A stretch of DNA of 64,000 bases from Mesorhizobium tianshanense. GTDB lineage: Bacteria > Pseudomonadota > Alphaproteobacteria > Rhizobiales > Rhizobiaceae. Positions 1 through 7,626 of this stretch are shown here, piece by piece. Below the pieces are notes generated by a model. It worked only from the letters and a program-made list of their open reading frames with translations, was not told where the DNA came from and searched no databases. The stretch spans positions 62,001 to 126,000 of the forward strand of contig NZ_VLKT01000009.1 in the NCBI RefSeq assembly GCF_007830515.1, given 5' to 3'. Position 1 is the stretch's first letter. Each line of letters opens with the position of its first letter. The position numbers and the translations under genes were made by a program.

Positions 1-2058
1 GCCCGAAGGGCCGGATGAGGGGGCAGCGCCGCTTGCCAACACCGCATCGATCAAATCATGCCGCGCGCCCTGGTCGCGGAGGTAGACCTTGAGGCGGTCG
101 TGGAAGAAGGCGAGGAGGTCGGCAATTATTTCAGCTGCAGAATGGTCTGGGTGTTCTACGCCACGTATCTCCGAGGATAACGAACCTGCTCGCTCACTGA
201 CCAGATCATCGGCCGATCCCACGCCGGTGGTGAAATCCCCCTCGTCATCCGCTCGCCAGACCACCGAAAACCGATTACCGCCATTGTGGGTAAGTCCGAA
301 CAGTGCGTTAAGAAACTGGCGCTGGACCGGTAGCCTCACGCCATTTTCGACCAAAATCCTGATCACCCCAAGCGCCGCCCTTCTCAGCGCATAGGGGTCC
401 TTGCTGCCGGTCGGCTTCTCGTCGATGGCCCAGAACCCAACCAGCGTGTCGAGCTTGTCGGCTAGCGCTACGGCGATCGACACCGGGTCGGTCGGCACGC
501 GGTCGGACGGGCCCTGCGGCTTGTAGTGTTCTTCCGCCGCCGCGGCGACTGACGGATGCTCGCCCTGCAGCAACGCATATTTGCGGCCCATGGCGCCCTG
601 CAACTCCGGGAACTCGCCGACCACTTCGGTGGTGAGATCGGCCTTGGCCAGGACGGCGGCGCGACGTGCGAGCGCGGTAATCTCCCCCCTTGAGGGGGAG
701 ATGTCGCTGGAGGCGACAGAGGGGGTCGGCACGTCCTGACGCGAATCCCTATCGCGGACAGAGGATGCTGGCGCTTCACGCGAGGCGACCCCCTCTGGCC
801 TGCCGGCCATCTCCCCCTCAAGGGGGGAGATCAAACTCGCGACGATCGGCGCCAATTCCTCGGCCAGCCGAGCGATCCGCTCCACCCGCTCGCCTTGCGT
901 GCCGAGCTTGGCGTGGAAGGTGACGCCGAGATGGTCGAGGCGGGCCATGCGCTGGTCGAGCGGTTTTTTGAGATCGAGCCCGAACTTTTCCGCCGAGGCC
1001 TGCAACTGGTCGAGATCAGGCAGATCGCCCTGGTCGGTTTTCCAGAAATAGAGCGCGTCGGACAGGCGGGCGCGCACCACCTTACCGTTACCGTAGGCGA
1101 TCTCCTTGCCGCCGTCGCTCGCTTCGATGTTGGCCGTGAGGACGAAGCGGTTGGACAGGTCCTCGCGGGCGCCGTGCGGCCGCGTCACAAAACACTTCTG
1201 GTTGGCGCGGATGGTCAGCCGGATCACCTCGGCCGGAATGGCCAGGAAATCCTGCTCGAACTCACCCATCAGCACCACCGGCCATTCGACCAGGCCGGAC
1301 ACTTCCTCGAGCAACCCCTCGTCCTCGACCAGATCGAGCCCGTTGGCGAAAGCGAGGTTGCTGGCGTCGGCAAGGATGATCTGCTTGCGCCGGTCAGCAT
1401 CGAGCACGACCTTCGCCGCCTCCAGCTTGGCGGCATAGTCGTCGAAGCGGCGCACGGTGATCGCGCCTGGGGCTTGGAAACGATGACCGTAGGTGACGTT
1501 GCCCGAGCGGATGCCGTCGATCTCGAAATCGACCACCACCGGCTCCTCGGTCTCCGGGCCGAAGGTGCAGAGGATGGATTGCAGCGGCCGCACCCAGCGC
1601 AAGGAGCCGGGTTTCGCCGAGGCGGGCCCCCAGCGCATCGATTTCGGCCAGGGAAAGCCGCGGATGATGGCCGGCACCAGCTCGGCGATGATCGCCTCGG
1701 CCGCCCTGCCCGGCTTAGCAATATGGGCGACGTAGAAGTCGCCCTTCTTCGGATCGGCATGGACATGCGCCTCAGCGATCGAGGAAAGGCCGGCCTTGCG
1801 CAGGAAGCCCTGGATCGCCTGTTCGGGCGCCTTGGTCGAGGGCCCCTTGATCTCCTCGCTTATGTCCTTCGAGCGCGCGCTCACGCCGCGAACATCGAGC
1901 GCCAACCGGCGCGGCGTCCAATATTCGCGCGCCGCCTCATAGGTCAGCCCCGCCTCTACCAGACCGTCCGTCACCATCTTCTTCAGGTCGCCCCCCGCCT
2001 TGCGCTGCATGCGAGCGGGGATTTCTTCGGAGCGAAGTTCGAGCAATAAATCCGGCAT
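1..2058 (-). CDS. glyS: glycine--tRNA ligase beta subunit (3' end outside window)
   Basis: This is the beta subunit of the alpha2beta2 bacterial glycyl-tRNA synthetase, which charges tRNA-Gly in the cytoplasm. The reverse strand is open from the ATG at 2058 to the window edge (686 codons). It begins [17 protein letters not shown], the typical GlyS start, and later contains family-typical stretches such as [14 protein letters not shown] and [19 protein letters not shown]. glyQ lies upstream on the same strand. Residues of about 410-460 are encoded by an inserted interspersed palindrome (680-831) that keeps the frame. They read as low-complexity sequence ([14 protein letters not shown] ... DISPSRGEI) between two conserved GlyS segments. 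The start overlaps the stop of a short upstream ORF as TAATG. The C-terminus is not visible. Confidence 0.95.
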   Translation of the reverse strand, partial: MPDLLLELRSEEIPARMQRKAGGDLKKMVTDGLVEAGLTYEAAREYWTPRRLALDVRGVSARSKDISEEIKGPSTKAPEQAIQGFLRKAGLSSIAEAHVHADPKKGDFYVAHIAKPGRAAEAIIAELVPAIIRGFPWPKSMRWGPASAKPGSLRWVRPLQSILCTFGPETEEPVVVDFEIDGIRSGNVTYGHRFQAPGAITVRRFDDYAAKLEAAKVVLDADRRKQIILADASNLAFANGLDLVEDEGLLEEVSGLVEWPVVLMGEFEQDFLAIPAEVIRLTIRANQKCFVTRPHGAREDLSNRFVLTANIEASDGGKEIAYGNGKVVRARLSDALYFWKTDQGDLPDLDQLQASAEKFGLDLKKPLDQRMARLDHLGVTFHAKLGTQGERVERIARLAEELAPIVASLISPLEGEMAGRPEGVASREAPASSVRDRDSRQDVPTPSVASSDISPSRGEITALARRAAVLAKADLTTEVVGEFPELQGAMGRKYALLQGEHPSVAAAAEEHYKPQGPSDRVPTDPVSIAVALADKLDTLVGFWAIDEKPTGSKDPYALRRAALGVIRILVENGVRLPVQRQFLNALFGLTHNGGNRFSVVWRADDEGDFTTGVGSADDLVSERAGSLSSEIRGVEHPDHSAAEIIADLLAFFHDRLKVYLRDQGARHDLIDAVLASGAAPSSGPSG
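680..831. repeat. interspersed palindromic element inserted in frame in glyS
   Basis: Exact 23-bp inverted repeats at 680-702 and 809-831 (ATCTCCCCC…GGGGAGAT) bound the element. A second nested 12-bp inverted repeat lies inside (CAGAGGGGGTCG at 717-728, CGACCCCCTCTG at 786-797). The 152-bp unit lies wholly within glyS without breaking its frame. Read in the glyS frame it gives ISPLEGEM…ISPSRGEI, which I know as a recurrent peptide signature of Rhizobiales palindromes read through in proteins. A related half-site occurs at 29661-29684. Confidence 0.85.
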
Positions 2059-2177
2059 TAGAGTTTCCCTCCCCGCATGCCTTTTCCTTTTTTGCACGTC
2101 CTTGCGCCTGCGGCGCTGCGGGCGTGCGGCTGCGCGGGGATTTCCTCGGAGCGAAGTTCTAGGAGCAGGTCGGGCAT
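2058..2177 (-). CDS. 39-residue upstream ORF duplicating the GlyS N-terminus
   Basis: The ORF starts with ATG at 2177 and its TAA stop overlaps the glyS start (TAATG), an arrangement typical of translational coupling. Its first 15 residues, [15 protein letters not shown], are identical to the start of GlyS, but several codons differ (CTG CTC CTA against TTA TTG CTC for the leucines). It then diverges into a basic tail that includes CKKGKG. It is most likely an old tandem duplication of the glyS 5' end; whether the peptide is made is unknown. The alternative is a dead duplication that is merely transcribed as leader. Confidence 0.5.
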   Translation of the reverse strand: MPDLLLELRSEEIPAQPHARSAAGARTCKKGKGMRGGKL

Positions 2178-2401
2178 AGGGTCAGCTCATGCGGGAGAGT
2201 GGTCCGGGCGGGGCATAGCAACTCGGCTGGCCGCTGTCACCCTTCCCTGCAAGATCGGGCGTCTGCCGACGATTTCCGAAAAAATTCGGCGGACTGTCGG
2301 ACCGAAGCGAACCCGCGCGTCCTTGGATCAAAGATTTCCATGAACCGAACGCAGGGCTGAAGCGACCCACGCTCAGGCAGAGAGCTATTGGCTGAACGAC
2401 A

Positions 2402-2584
2402 ATGAAAACGGCATCGACATTCCTGCAGATCCTCGCGCTCAGCGCCTGTTTTGCGGCGCAGGCTCATGGCACGTTCACGATGCCTGGCGTTAGACAAGCG
2501 CTGCGGACAATCGATGGCGCAAGCAGCCAGGGCGTGTTGCCAATCAGCGCCTCGGTCGAAATCGCCAACGGCCTTGGGAGCTAA
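2402..2584 (+). CDS. possible small secreted protein (60 aa)
   Basis: A 60-codon ORF lies on the strand opposite to glyQ/glyS, in the roughly 400-bp gap between them, and ends over the glyQ stop. The N-terminus looks like a signal peptide: a lysine, a hydrophobic stretch ([12 protein letters not shown]) and a possible AQA cleavage motif. There is no strong Shine-Dalgarno and I recognise no family. The rest of 2178-2401 shows no convincing gene. Confidence 0.3.
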   Translation: MKTASTFLQILALSACFAAQAHGTFTMPGVRQALRTIDGASSQGVLPISASVEIANGLGS

Positions 2585-3525
2585 GCCGCCAGGCCGCCAG
2601 CCTGAGTCAGCAGAAACGCCTCACCGCAGGCCTTGGCCAGATTGCGGACCCGCAAGATATAGCTCTGCCGCTCGGTGACGGAAATCACGCCGCGTGCGTC
2701 GAGCAGGTTGAAGACGTGGCTGGCCTTGATGCACTGGTCATAGGCGGGGAATACCATCCTGTGCATCGCCAGATTGTCGTTCGACGCCGGCGCGCCGGCA
2801 TCGAGCAGCGCCTTGCACTCGGCTTCGGCGTCCTCGAAATGCCGGAGCAGCATCGCGGTGTTGGCGAATTCGAAATTGTGGCGTGAATATTCCTGCTCGG
2901 CCTGCAGGAAGACGTCGCCATAGGTGACCTTGTCGGCGCCCTCGCGGCCGTTGAAGTTGAGGTCGTAGACATTGTCGACGCCTTGCACATACATGGCCAG
3001 CCGCTCCAGCCCGTAGGTGAGTTCGCCCGCTACCGGCGCGCATTCGATGCCGCAGACCTGCTGGAAATAGGTGAACTGCGACACTTCCATGCCGTCGCAC
3101 CAGCACTCCCAGCCCAGCCCCCAGGCGCCCAGTGTCGGGCTCTCCCAGTCGTCCTCGACGAAACGGATGTCGTGCAGCAGCGGATCGACGCCGATGGCCG
3201 CCAGCGAACCGAGATAAAGCTCCTGCAGATTGGGCGGGTTCGGCTTCAGGATCACCTGGTACTGGTAATAGTGCTGCAGCCGGTTCGGGTTCTCGCCGTA
3301 GCGCCCGTCCTTGGGTCGGCGCGAGGGCTGCACATAGGCCGCGTTCCAGCGCTTTGGCCCAAGCGCGCGCAATGTCGTCGCCGGATGGAACGTGCCGGCG
3401 CCGACCTCCATGTCATAGGGCTGGAGAACGACGCAGCCATAGTCCGCCCAGTAGTTATGCAAGGTCAGGATCAGCCCCTGAAACGAGCGGCTGGGATGCA
3501 TATGGGCTGGGATGTCAACAGTCAC
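2581..3525 (-). CDS. glyQ: glycine--tRNA ligase alpha subunit
   Basis: This is the catalytic alpha subunit of glycyl-tRNA synthetase, which activates glycine with ATP and works with GlyS. The 314-aa product contains the highly conserved GlyQ stretches [56 protein letters not shown] and [16 protein letters not shown]. The GTG at 3525 ([14 protein letters not shown]) is preferred because relatives usually have a few residues before MHPSRS and a GAGG lies upstream. ATG 3501 is the alternative. glyS follows on the same strand after an unusually long gap of about 520 bp that contains a duplicated glyS start. Confidence 0.95.
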   Translation of the reverse strand: MTVDIPAHMHPSRSFQGLILTLHNYWADYGCVVLQPYDMEVGAGTFHPATTLRALGPKRWNAAYVQPSRRPKDGRYGENPNRLQHYYQYQVILKPNPPNLQELYLGSLAAIGVDPLLHDIRFVEDDWESPTLGAWGLGWECWCDGMEVSQFTYFQQVCGIECAPVAGELTYGLERLAMYVQGVDNVYDLNFNGREGADKVTYGDVFLQAEQEYSRHNFEFANTAMLLRHFEDAEAECKALLDAGAPASNDNLAMHRMVFPAYDQCIKASHVFNLLDARGVISVTERQSYILRVRNLAKACGEAFLLTQAGGLAA

Positions 3526-3585
3526 GGAGGCCTCGACGGAGCGGCGGGATGCGGGCACCTGTTGGATCAGGCCGCATGATCTTGT

Positions 3586-3608
3586 CCGAAAAGTCTGCAA
3601 CTTTTCGG
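3586..3608. repeat. short interspersed hairpin
   Basis: A perfect 9-bp stem, CCGAAAAGT / ACTTTTCGG, has a 5-nt loop (CTGCA). It sits in the 127-bp gap between the TPR gene and glyQ, both on the minus strand. The surrounding words (GATC…TCCGAAAAGT…GGGATCAGG) resemble a frequent Mesorhizobium intergenic repeat. There is no U-tract on either strand, so I do not call it a terminator. Confidence 0.5.
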
Positions 3609-3652
3609 GATCAGGCTCTAGAGCGCCGCCCGCCAAGCGTCAAGGCGAAGGG

Positions 3653-5428
3653 TCAGCCCTTCGGCGCGGGCGCCGGCTCGGGCTTGACCTTCGGGGTTTC
3701 CTGCGCCGTGTTGGATTCGATCGGCGGCAGGCCCTTCAGCAGTTTCTGCTGCAAGGCGGCGAGCACGTCGGGATCCGGCTTCAGGTCGCGGGCCTGGTTC
3801 CACTGGAAGGTGGCTTCCAGCCTGCGGCCGACGCGCCAATAGGCATCGCCGAGGTGATCGTTCAGCACCGGATCTTCCGGTTTCAGCGATACGGCCCGTT
3901 CCATTTCGCGCACGGCGTCATCGAACCTGCCCAGGCGGAAATAGGCCCAGCCCAGCGAATCGACGATGTAGCCGTCGCTCGGCCTAAGGTCGACGGCCTT
4001 CTGGATCATCTCAAGGCCTTCCTTGAGGTTCATGTTCTTATCCACCCAGGAATAGCCGAGATAGTTCAGAACCTGCGGCTGATCGGGGAACAATTCCAGC
4101 GCCTTGCGGAAATTCGGCTCTGCCTTCGGCCACTCCTTCAGCCGCTCATAGGCGATGCCGCGCTGGTAAAAAATGTTCCAGTCGGCGCGGGTCGGGGCCT
4201 TCAGCACCGCCACCGCCTTGTCAAAGAGCTCGGCCGCGGAGCGGAAATCCTCCTTCGAGGCATAGACGCCACCGAGCGCCTGATAGGTGCGCATGTCGTC
4301 GGGATGCGCTTCGACGAGGGCCTTCAGATGGGCGATGGCCTCGTCATGGCGGTCGAGATCGGCAAGGTTGAGGCCGAGCTGCAGTTCCGAAAGCTCTTTC
4401 AGCGGCGAACCGGCCGGAATGCGGCGATAGAGGGCGATGGCGCCCTCGCCGTCCTTCAACTGCTCGGAAACGGCGGCGAGCTGTACAAGGGCCGCGTCGC
4501 TGTCGGGCTTCAGTGCCAGTGCATATTGCAGATAGAGGCGGACGAACGGCTCGCCGCCGCCGCGATTGAGCGCGGTGGCAAGATCAAGCAGGATTTCCGA
4601 GGCGCCGTCGGACGGGCCGGCAACGAAGGGTTTGATCTTCTCGCCCTTGGTGATCTTGTCGCGAAGCGCTGATATCTCCACCTTGCCGGATGCAAATGCC
4701 TCGGCCTGATCGAGCACGGACAGCGCCTTGTCCTTGTCGCCCTTGCGGGCGAGGAAAGAGGCATAGGCCTGCGCATTGCGCATCCAGGTTTCGGGTGCGG
4801 CGCTCCCGGTCGCGGTGTCCTGGAGGGTCGCGGCGTAAATCGCATCCGCCTTTTCGGGCAAGCCCGACGCGTCCGCGATCAGCGCGCGATGGAAGGATTT
4901 GAAGAGGCCGAACCAGTCCGGACCCTGCAGCTTGTCGATGGAGGCCATGGCGTCACTGGCGTCGCCGGCGCCCTGCTTGGCCCAACCGGTCATAACGCCG
5001 GAGATCAGCCGGTCGAGATCGGATTCGAGCGAAAGCTTGAGCCAGTATTCTGCCTTGGAAAAGTCCTTCTTGTGAAAGGAGCCGACGGCCAGCGCCAGAC
5101 GTGAGAATCGCTCGACGTCGGGAACCGCCTTGAGCTTGTCGGCATAGACCAGGGATTCTTCGAAGCGGCCTTGCGCGATCAGCGAGAGCATCAGGCTTTG
5201 CTGCAACGAGGTATCACCGGGAGCGAAGGCGAGCGCCTGCTTGTAGTAGGCGATGGCGCTTTCGAGATCATTGTCGCCTTCAGCGACCCGCGCAGCAAGA
5301 TAGGCGCCCGAGAAGGATGTGATCTTGACCGGCTCGGTGGTCTCTTTGGCGTAGGCAGGCAGACCGGAGATCGCCATGCCCGTCACGATTGCCAGCCCTG
5401 TCAGCCAGCGCGCACATCCTTGCCGCAT
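3653..5428 (-). CDS. tetratricopeptide repeat protein, exported
   Basis: A 591-aa protein with an N-terminal signal peptide (WLTGLAIVTGMAISGLPAYA, cleaved about residue 27) and many TPR units. The best ones are in the C-terminal half, for example AEPNFRKALELFPDQPQVLN, LEMIQKAVDLRPSDGYIVDS and AVREMERAVSLKPEDPVLND. The region ends in a proline/alanine-rich tail. TPR arrays are protein-interaction scaffolds; this one is probably periplasmic or outer-membrane attached, and its partner is unknown. The ATG at 5428 is chosen because it places the signal peptide at the N-terminus; the frame is open 69 nt further upstream. Confidence 0.85.
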   Translation of the reverse strand: MRQGCARWLTGLAIVTGMAISGLPAYAKETTEPVKITSFSGAYLAARVAEGDNDLESAIAYYKQALAFAPGDTSLQQSLMLSLIAQGRFEESLVYADKLKAVPDVERFSRLALAVGSFHKKDFSKAEYWLKLSLESDLDRLISGVMTGWAKQGAGDASDAMASIDKLQGPDWFGLFKSFHRALIADASGLPEKADAIYAATLQDTATGSAAPETWMRNAQAYASFLARKGDKDKALSVLDQAEAFASGKVEISALRDKITKGEKIKPFVAGPSDGASEILLDLATALNRGGGEPFVRLYLQYALALKPDSDAALVQLAAVSEQLKDGEGAIALYRRIPAGSPLKELSELQLGLNLADLDRHDEAIAHLKALVEAHPDDMRTYQALGGVYASKEDFRSAAELFDKAVAVLKAPTRADWNIFYQRGIAYERLKEWPKAEPNFRKALELFPDQPQVLNYLGYSWVDKNMNLKEGLEMIQKAVDLRPSDGYIVDSLGWAYFRLGRFDDAVREMERAVSLKPEDPVLNDHLGDAYWRVGRRLEATFQWNQARDLKPDPDVLAALQQKLLKGLPPIESNTAQETPKVKPEPAPAPKG

Positions 5429-5712
5429 CGTATCCCTTTCAGTCAAAGCCGTGTCCGCGTCAGCGGGATCGCCGTAGACTCGATCTTTTCCAAGCAAAGC
5501 ATGGCCTTTTTGGGGTCACGCTTCAACCCGGCCGAAATTCACAATCGGGTCAGGCGATTAACAAAACATGGCGAAGCGCGCCCTAACTGCGACCGTCGAC
5601 CCCACTTTGCCGGCCTGGCAGGCTGGCCGGGCTTGTCCTGCTGCAGTACCGGCACCCGATGCCGTAAGCGGCGGGCGTTGAAAGTTTACGCAACGGATTG
5701 ATACGTGGAACC

Positions 5713-6114
5713 ATGCAGATGGATGCCGGTGCTTCGCCTGGGAAGATGCCGATGCTGGAAATGCCGCGGGACGCGCTGGCCTGCGCCATTGTCGACCGAA
5801 TCTACGAAGCGGCGTTCGCGGCCGAGCTGTGGCCGGATGCATTGGAAGCGGCCAGCGCGCTGTCTCGCTTGGCAAGCGGCGCGATCTTCCTGGTCAGCGA
5901 CCATTTGCCGGTTCGCGCCATTGGCGAGGCGCCGGCGGAAGCCCGGCTCGCCACCGAGCTTGCCTCCGGCCGTTCCGTGCAGGAAGCGGCCATTGAAATC
6001 GGCGTCGCCGTCAAATCGGCCCGCACCTATCTCGAACGAATTTTTCGCAAAACCGGAAACGGTCGTCAGAGCCAGCTCGAAGCGCTGCTCAGAAGCGCGC
6101 GGACGTTCTCATGA
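5713..6114 (+). CDS. internally deleted LuxR-type regulator
   Basis: An intact ORF of 133 aa (TTG at 5698 would add five residues). The N-terminus (LACAIVDRIYEAAFAAELWPDALEA) matches the start of the ~370-aa LuxR-family proteins common in Mesorhizobium. The C-terminus (LASGRSVQEAAIEIGVAVKSARTYLERIFRKTG) is a LuxR helix-turn-helix. The normal roughly 200-residue middle sensory segment is missing and the two ends are fused in frame at about residues 60-75. It is therefore either a minimal DNA-binding protein or a decaying gene. The remnant interpretation is inference from expected family length. Confidence 0.55.
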   Translation: MQMDAGASPGKMPMLEMPRDALACAIVDRIYEAAFAAELWPDALEAASALSRLASGAIFLVSDHLPVRAIGEAPAEARLATELASGRSVQEAAIEIGVAVKSARTYLERIFRKTGNGRQSQLEALLRSARTFS

Positions 6115-6616
6115 TCTCGTCAATCGCCCCGTCCGATGTTGCTTGATGAGGATCTGCGGATCTCCCGGGAAGTTTCGTGCTGATCCCGCACGGTCGGCGA
6201 AGCTCAGAATCACCCGACAAGTCTGGCGTCCAGTGACTGCATCGCAACGTGACCAGCGCGTGCAGCCGCCCTTTCGGCACCCCTGCACAGAGCGACCGTA
6301 CATGAGAGTGGCGTATTAGTCGCCCAGGCCCTCACCAAAGGATCAAGTCCGCCGGGCGTTGTCATGGGCGGCGACAGCGAGGGCACGGTGGCCGGGCAGT
6401 TCCGGCTGGAGCCGAAAGGCGACGAAGGCAACAACATCGCAGATTCACCAGCCTCGGTGACGAGGCGACGCATGATGACTTGACCTGCCGCCATACAGAA
6501 AAGCAATCAGAGTGCCAAAAGAGGTGGTGCCTGTCATGGCCAGTGGCGAGTATCGCCAAGGGCTGGCATTTCCGCCCGCTCCGCGTCGGCTGGAGTGCGG
6601 ACTTTCGAGTGCCGCC
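6115..6616. other. gene-poor stretch with a possible coding remnant
   Basis: I see no complete gene. A plus-strand reading frame ending at the TGA at 6481-6483 gives protein-like sequence (GVVMGGDSEGTVAGQFRLE, then a glutamate/asparagine-rich segment) without a plausible start. It looks like the 3' end of a lost gene; I do not recognise the family. Confidence 0.35.
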
Positions 6617-7477
6617 TCATTTCATCACGGCGCGGATCGTCGACCTGCACTCCACCGCGCCTGCCGCGAATTGCTGCGCGCGGCTGCGGCTGTCCTGGTC
6701 GAGCAGCCGCTCGCCGAAGTCGAGATAGCAGTCCAGCAGCAGCTCGCACAGTGCCGTGGCGCGTTGCGACACGTCCGGCGCGACCCCATTGCTCAACAGG
6801 GGTGAAGGGCCAAATGGCTGTTGCGCGATGCTGAATGATCGTTCGCGCGCTTGACCTGCAAGGTCCCCCAGGCTCGACGCATCAGCTTCGGAAGCGTTAG
6901 CGGCCGCTGCCTGGAGATGCGCGGCCAACTGCAGCTCCAGTTCCGGCAGGTCGAGGACGGGCGCGCGCGGCCGCACATCCTGCCGGGCGTGAAAGGCTCG
7001 GCGTCTTTCGCGGCGAAGGGTGGCTAGGTGGCCTAGCTCCTCGCGTGCCATCTGCTCGGCGGCTTCCCGCAGCGGATCCTGGTCTGTCTGCGCCGCCACA
7101 TAGGTCCAGAACAGGAAGGCCCTCTCCTCGTTGCGCACAGCCATCGAGAAGGCCCGATAGGCGCTGAGCAACTCGGGCGCGACCATGCTCGCCCCCTCGT
7201 CGTCGAAGGTATCTGTGGGTTCCCATTGCAGGTTGGAAAGGTCGGGCTTCTTGCCGCTGACCTTTTCGGACCAGTGCACGACATTCCCCAGATGCCGGCT
7301 TTCCTCGCCGACCAGTTGTTCGAACACAGCCACCATGTCCGGCCTGTTCTCCTGCCGCATATGGTCGGCCAGCTTAGAATAGCCGCCGATCGCCTCCTGC
7401 TCCATGGCGTAGGCGATCGCCAGCAGCTCATCCATCGACGTTACTGCCGCGAAAGGTTCCGATTTCAGAAGCGACAT
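6617..7477 (-). CDS. ferritin-like diiron protein
   Basis: A 286-aa protein whose first 160 residues have the spaced ligand pattern of a ferritin/rubrerythrin four-helix bundle: E28 in the first helix, E59-x-x-H62, E118, and E147-x-x-H150. No rubredoxin CxxC knot is seen, so it is not a classical rubrerythrin. The C-terminal 120 residues are a less conserved helical extension of unknown role. It is divergent from nosR across a 149-bp gap that holds a candidate NnrR box, which suggests co-regulation with N2O respiration. A role in oxidative or nitrosative stress, or iron handling under low oxygen, is inference. The ATG at 7477 has few upstream alternatives. Confidence 0.75.
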   Translation of the reverse strand: MSLLKSEPFAAVTSMDELLAIAYAMEQEAIGGYSKLADHMRQENRPDMVAVFEQLVGEESRHLGNVVHWSEKVSGKKPDLSNLQWEPTDTFDDEGASMVAPELLSAYRAFSMAVRNEERAFLFWTYVAAQTDQDPLREAAEQMAREELGHLATLRRERRRAFHARQDVRPRAPVLDLPELELQLAAHLQAAAANASEADASSLGDLAGQARERSFSIAQQPFGPSPLLSNGVAPDVSQRATALCELLLDCYLDFGERLLDQDSRSRAQQFAAGAVECRSTIRAVMK

Positions 7478-7537
7478 GTCTTCAATCTCCAGCCCGGCCT
7501 GCGGTCGTATCTATAGCAGAAAAGAAAAGCCATTAAT

Positions 7538-7551
7538 TTGCGCTGGCACAA
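7538..7551. promoter_or_regulatory. candidate NnrR (FNR/CRP-type) box
   Basis: TTGCG-CTGG-CACAA matches the TTGCG-N4-CACAA pattern described for the nitric-oxide-responsive regulator NnrR in alphaproteobacterial denitrifiers. It lies between the divergent ferritin-like gene (start 7477) and nosR (start 7627), about 76 bp before the nosR start, where it could serve either promoter. The assignment rests on motif match and context. Confidence 0.6.
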
Positions 7552-7626
7552 AGACGCTCCGGTTGAATGAGGTACCACTCGCGGTAGTTCAGTCGGGGCG
7601 AGGACGGGTGCGGAACCCTGTCCGAC

